From positions 62,001 to 126,000 of the forward strand of contig NJBH01000003.1 of assembly GCA_005223125.1 (NCBI GenBank): a DNA stretch of 64,000 bases. Direction: 5' to 3'. Under the pieces are notes generated by a model. That model saw only the letters and a list, made by a program, of their open reading frames with translations. It ran no database searches and was not told where the DNA came from. Below, piece by piece: positions 60,565 through 64,000 of the stretch. The position numbers and the translations under genes were made by a program. This stretch comes from Promethearchaeota archaeon Loki_b32 (lineage in GTDB: Archaea; Asgardarchaeota; Lokiarchaeia; Sigyniarchaeales; SOKP01). The first letter of the stretch is position 1, and the number at the start of each line of letters is the position of its first letter.

Positions 60565-60744
60565 TTACCCCAGCTTTTTTCTCATCTTTATTCTTAATGC
60601 TTTTAGTCTTCTGTCATCTTCAGCCTCAAGACTTTCTGAAAGTTCATTTGTAACTTCTAATGACATCATAACTGGAGCTTTATGAGAATCCCAATCTTTA
60701 TAATAATCCAATATCAGATCCATTTTATCTGATTCTTCCTCCAA
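60565..60744 (-). CDS. Small acidic/basic protein with strong ribosome site
   Basis: 59 residues from a TTG at 60744 (LEEESDKMDLILDYYKDWD, VMMSLEVTNELSESLEAEDD, then RRLKALRIKMRKKLG). GGAGGTG at 60752-60758 (minus strand) is a perfect ribosome site, 7 nt before the TTG. The protein is acidic at first and basic at its end, and helical. No family is known. It converges with the aminotransferase gene. Confidence 0.6.
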   Translation of the reverse strand: MEEESDKMDLILDYYKDWDSHKAPVMMSLEVTNELSESLEAEDDRRLKALRIKMRKKLG

Positions 60745-60903
60745 TAATTTTCACCTCCATTTTTTATTGAATCCTTCACTGGGAGAATCAAATTTACCAT
60801 TGACCTATCTCAAATAAAATTTAATGAGTTGTAGTTATAAAAGAGAACAAATCAGTAAAAGTTAAAGGAAAAAGGTCAAGAGTTTTGATTTATTCTCTCT
60901 TAA

Positions 60904-60968
60904 TAATACTACGGATAAATACTGGCTTTACCAATAAATGTAAGCCACACCAATAATCTGTAGTATTA
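60904..60968. repeat. Two-arm inverted repeat, possible structured RNA
   Basis: TAATACTACGGAT (60904-60916) pairs with ATCTGTAGTATTA (60956-60968) with one mismatch or G-T pair, and an inner stem GGCTTTAC/GTAAGCC (60924-60931 and 60940-60946) lies between them. The structure sits about 200 bp upstream of the GH4 gene. It could be a leader structure, an sRNA or a regulator site; I cannot assign it. No other gene is seen in the 430-bp gap 60745-61174. Confidence 0.4.
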
Positions 60969-61036
60969 TACTGTGAAAAACTCATTATATAAAATAAGTT
61001 ACAATAACCTTATAAATTTTCCCATTTCTTTCCCAT

Positions 61037-61068
61037 TTGTCAGATTATTTAGACGTGTGATTTGACAA
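61037..61068. promoter_or_regulatory. Inverted repeat TTGTCA/TGACAA near the GH4 promoter
   Basis: TTGTCA at 61037-61042 and TGACAA at 61063-61068 are perfect inverted copies, 20 bp apart, about 105 bp before the GH4 start. An operator role is only a possibility. Confidence 0.25.
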
Positions 61069-61174
61069 GTAAGTACATAGAATTCTTTACTGATAACTAT
61101 AAAAACCTATTAAATTGATTTTACTTTTAACTAAATTAGTAAGCTATTTGATAATAAAGCGGTTATAAAGTGAG

Positions 61175-62497
61175 ATGGATAAAAAAATTGTATTAATCGG
61201 AGCGGGTTCAACCTCATTCGGCCCCCCAATGTTTAATGACATCTATTTAAGTGATGTTTTGAAAGGTTCAACAATTGTACTTCACGATATTAATAGAGAA
61301 AAGTTAGAAATAATTTATGACCTTTTAATAGCTGAAAATGAGAAGCATGATAACAAATTCAGTCTTGAACGAACAACTGATAGGTCTAAAGCACTAAAAG
61401 ATGCTGATTTTATAATCAATTCAATAGAAGTTGGTGATCGAATGGAATTATGGCGCCAGGATTATGAGATACCAAGAAAACATGGTTCAACACAGATTTT
61501 AGGGGAGTGTGGCGGGCCAGGAGGTACTTTTCATGCGTGGAGAATAATTCCTCCAATTGTTGAGATTATCGAAGATGTTGAAAAAATTTGTCCTAATGCG
61601 TTTTTCATTAATTTTTCAAATCCTATGTCTCGAGTTTGCTTAGCTATTAAAAGGAGTGTAGAAAAACTAAATTTTATTGGCTTATGCCACCAAATAGGGT
61701 TTATGGTAATTTATTTACCTAAGTTATTTAATAGGTCGATAAACGAGTTAAAAATGTCTGTTGCGGGGCTTAATCATTTTGCTTTTCTCTTAGGAATAGA
61801 GGAATTATCTACAGGAAATAATTTAATGCCTTTTTTCAATGCTAATGCCATGAAATATTTTAAAGAACGTGAGGATCGATTTGTGTTCTCTATGCTTACC
61901 TTTGAAGTTTTTAAAAGGTTTAAAGCTTTTTCTTACGTTGGGGATAATCATCTAGGTGAATACCTCCAATTTGGCGAGGAATTCACAGAAACTCAAGATA
62001 TGGTAGATTGGATAAATTTCATAGATAAAGAAGGCGAATTTTGGTATAGAAGATATCTTAATAAGCATAAAAGACTTAAGAGAGGTAAATATCCAAAAAA
62101 AGGAATTTTATCTAGAAGACCCTCAGGAGAAAGAGCAGTTCCAATAATTGAAGCTATAATTAATGATAAGAATTCATATGAAACAGCAGTTAATATTCCC
62201 AATAATGGAATAATAGATAATTTACCAAAAGATTTAGTTTTAGAATGCTCGGCAACGGTTGATAAAAATGGTGTTCATGGTATACGAGTAGGAGCTTTAC
62301 CTAAAAATATTGCGGCATTACTTCGCATAGAAGCCACAATCCAAGATTTATGTATTGAAGCAGTTCTTAAAAAATCCAAAGATCTTGCGATCGCATGTTT
62401 AGCCATCGATCCGAATGTTGGCAGTTTTGAAATGGCAGAAAATATCTATAATGAGATGATTGAAGTACAGAAAAACTTTTTACCGAATTTTAAGTAA
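61175..62497 (+). CDS. GH4-family glycosidase (alpha-galactosidase/6-phosphoglycosidase type)
   Basis: 440 residues. The NAD-binding loop VLIGAGSTSFGPPM and LHDINREKL lie at the N-terminus. GECGGPGGTFHAWRIIPPI, INFSNPMSRVCLAI and the metal ligands in FIGLCHQIG (Cys) and GLNHFAF (His) are typical of family 4 hydrolases, which use NAD+ and Mn2+ to cleave glycosides by redox-assisted elimination. The sugar substrate cannot be told from sequence. It may serve with the MFS transporter at 57899 in sugar use. Confidence 0.9.
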   Translation: MDKKIVLIGAGSTSFGPPMFNDIYLSDVLKGSTIVLHDINREKLEIIYDLLIAENEKHDNKFSLERTTDRSKALKDADFIINSIEVGDRMELWRQDYEIPRKHGSTQILGECGGPGGTFHAWRIIPPIVEIIEDVEKICPNAFFINFSNPMSRVCLAIKRSVEKLNFIGLCHQIGFMVIYLPKLFNRSINELKMSVAGLNHFAFLLGIEELSTGNNLMPFFNANAMKYFKEREDRFVFSMLTFEVFKRFKAFSYVGDNHLGEYLQFGEEFTETQDMVDWINFIDKEGEFWYRRYLNKHKRLKRGKYPKKGILSRRPSGERAVPIIEAIINDKNSYETAVNIPNNGIIDNLPKDLVLECSATVDKNGVHGIRVGALPKNIAALLRIEATIQDLCIEAVLKKSKDLAIACLAIDPNVGSFEMAENIYNEMIEVQKNFLPNFK

Positions 62498-62723
62498 TCT
62501 ATAGTTATTTTAATATTAATTTAAATTAAAAAAATTTATAGAATTGTCAAAATAGTAACACATTTTCTGGTTTTTTACCCTTTTAGAAAATATTTTTAAA
62601 AAAGCTGTAAGAATTTGATAAAACCTTTTAAATATTCTTTACACATTAGTAAATATACTTCTAATATATTTATAAACTTATATTTTCATTATTCCCACAA
62701 TACAATTAAAATTGTGTTGGGCG

Positions 62724-64000
62724 ATGCAATCAGAAACTAGTAATAATTCACAAGAAAGGATTAGGAAAGCCACAGACCTACTTCAAAAGTCTTGGTGGTT
62801 TTGTTTCTATCTTATTATTGCTCCATTGATTATTACATTATTAGTAATTATAATCTTTACTCAATCTGGAGTAAATTTATTCATTTCATTATCTTTTTCT
62901 GTTTTAACTTTTATGTTTGCTTTCCTCTTTTTTTATAAGGTATATGACAAATATAGAAAAACTCCATTTTTCTTAAATAAAGAAAATAATCTTATAGCTA
63001 GAATCCAGATTTTGTTCCTAATTTCCATCTTATCTTTTATAGTAACCCCAATATTTTATTTAATTTCACCTCCAGGTACCTCTTTTGCTTTACTTCCTCT
63101 AATTAGCTATGCTGTTCTCTATAATATTGTATATTACTATTATTACTTCCAACCTATAGATTTTTTTAACTTAGAAGAAGGGACATTCAAACATACTGGA
63201 AATTTAAAATTAATGGTTAAGCAACCATATAACTTTACAATTTTTCTCAATTATTTAATTCATCTTATTTTTCTAGGTTTTACAGCCTTCACTGACTTTT
63301 CTTGGCTTTTTGGTCTTATTTCAAACTTAATTTTTTATTTCATCACAGTAAAAACTACCAAAGTTCAGGTTGATAAAATTAAAGCCCTTTTAAATGAAAA
63401 AAAGCCAATTTTAAAAGAATTAACTTCTTTTAAACAGAGTTTTGTATTATCTATAGTTAGCCTTCTTTTTATCATATTAATTCAAATGCCTTTTGTCATT
63501 ATCGTAATATTCAGTCTTTTGGGTGTTCAGTATTCGAGCTTAGAACTGATAAGCACCTCTTTTTTAACAATAATCTTTGTCCTATTTTATTTTAAATCTA
63601 GGTTTTATGTTAGTGTGTATTATACTTCGAAACTTAACCTGTTCGATATGCCTGAAAAAGTTGAAGATTCTGAAGTAAAATCTTCGCTAACACATATTAA
63701 GTATCAGAAACAGAATTCCTATGTATCCGGGATATTAATTCTATTAATAACAATATTCTCTTTTTTACTTGAGATTCCCCTATTAAACTTAATTATTCTT
63801 CCATTTCTATTTATTATCCTTCATTATGAACAAAAATCAGAACTCTGTCCTAAAGAGTATAATAGATTTGTGGTTATATTAAATACTATTGCACTTTTGA
63901 TAACTATCGCTTTTGGTATAATTCCAGTGATACTGGAAACCATCTTACTAAATTTCTTAGTATTTTCTCTTTCCTTGTATTTTATTTTGCAAGTATTTGT
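62724..64000 (+). CDS. Multi-pass membrane protein, truncated by window end
   Basis: A frame from the ATG at 62724 stays open to the window edge (425 codons). It encodes many hydrophobic segments, such as FCFYLIIAPLIITLLVIII, LFLISILSFIVTPIFYLI and LLFIILIQMPFVIIVIFSL, alternating with short charged loops, which looks like a 12-or-so-helix membrane protein. No family is recognised, and no extracellular or zinc domain is seen in the available part. A long untranslated-looking AT-rich gap of 226 bp precedes it. Confidence 0.7.
   Translation, partial: MQSETSNNSQERIRKATDLLQKSWWFCFYLIIAPLIITLLVIIIFTQSGVNLFISLSFSVLTFMFAFLFFYKVYDKYRKTPFFLNKENNLIARIQILFLISILSFIVTPIFYLISPPGTSFALLPLISYAVLYNIVYYYYYFQPIDFFNLEEGTFKHTGNLKLMVKQPYNFTIFLNYLIHLIFLGFTAFTDFSWLFGLISNLIFYFITVKTTKVQVDKIKALLNEKKPILKELTSFKQSFVLSIVSLLFIILIQMPFVIIVIFSLLGVQYSSLELISTSFLTIIFVLFYFKSRFYVSVYYTSKLNLFDMPEKVEDSEVKSSLTHIKYQKQNSYVSGILILLITIFSFLLEIPLLNLIILPFLFIILHYEQKSELCPKEYNRFVVILNTIALLITIAFGIIPVILETILLNFLVFSLSLYFILQVF

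Noticed and set aside
1-64000. Search for insertion sequences, integrases, rRNA and CRISPR arrays
   Set aside because: No transposase or integrase motif, no rRNA-like region and no spaced repeat series was seen; only one tRNA was found.

Overview
The window is strongly AT-rich and reads as a chromosome segment of an Asgard archaeon, most likely of the Lokiarchaeia/Promethearchaeota type. The support is a Rab-like small GTPase sandwiched between longin/roadblock-like proteins, several more profilin-fold and zinc-ribbon proteins of eukaryotic-signature flavour, an Alba chromatin protein, archaeal family-B DNA polymerase, a tetraether lipid synthase-type radical SAM enzyme, archaeal acetyl-CoA decarbonylase/synthase subunits, GAGGTG-type Shine-Dalgarno sites and frequent TTG/GTG starts. 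The affiliation is an inference; no rRNA is present.

Layout. 1-4.6 kb: end of a thiolase, OsmC protein, then a GTPase/longin cluster with a coiled-coil zinc-ribbon protein. 4.8-13.8 kb: lipid/acyl-CoA metabolism (nitronate monooxygenase-like flavoenzyme, two acyl-CoA ligases, two tandem crotonases) interrupted by an orphan HsdM-HsdS fusion methylase. 14-17 kb: Alba, a CooT-like nickel protein, and the ACS/CODH epsilon and beta subunits. 17-31 kb: mixed small and membrane proteins, a cis-prenyltransferase overlapping an HD hydrolase, Mre11-like nuclease, PHP phosphoesterase, hydrolases. 31-35 kb: TetR regulator with a perfect palindrome upstream, SWIM-domain protein, SDR enzyme, nicotinate phosphoribosyltransferase. 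35-39 kb: putative membrane-lipid operon (tetraether synthase-like radical SAM, small partner, polyprenol-kinase-like membrane protein). 39.4-45.1 kb: intact polB followed by a two-gene module with a PD-(D/E)XK nuclease, which ends exactly at a decayed copy of the polB 3' end. 45.7 kb: tRNA-Thr(TGT) with a predicted 30-nt intron in the D arm. 50-55 kb: phosphate uptake region (PhoU-like, PiT, DUF47, AbrB-PhoU regulator), with CTATATAG repeats at both regulatory ends. 55-64 kb: MBL hydrolase, ferredoxin-like protein, MFS transporter, DapL-like aminotransferase, GH4 glycosidase, and a membrane protein cut by the window end.

Cross-cutting observations: at least two genes (59336, 48595), and probably three more, have a good Shine-Dalgarno followed by an ATT or ATA codon, with no ATG/GTG/TTG able to include the conserved N-terminus; this points to AUU/AUA initiation. 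cdhC carries short GC-rich patches unlike the rest of the sequence. No CRISPR array, rRNA operon or insertion sequence was seen. The most unusual candidates for a new system are the nuclease module inserted at the duplicated polB end and the longin-Rab-longin cassette.
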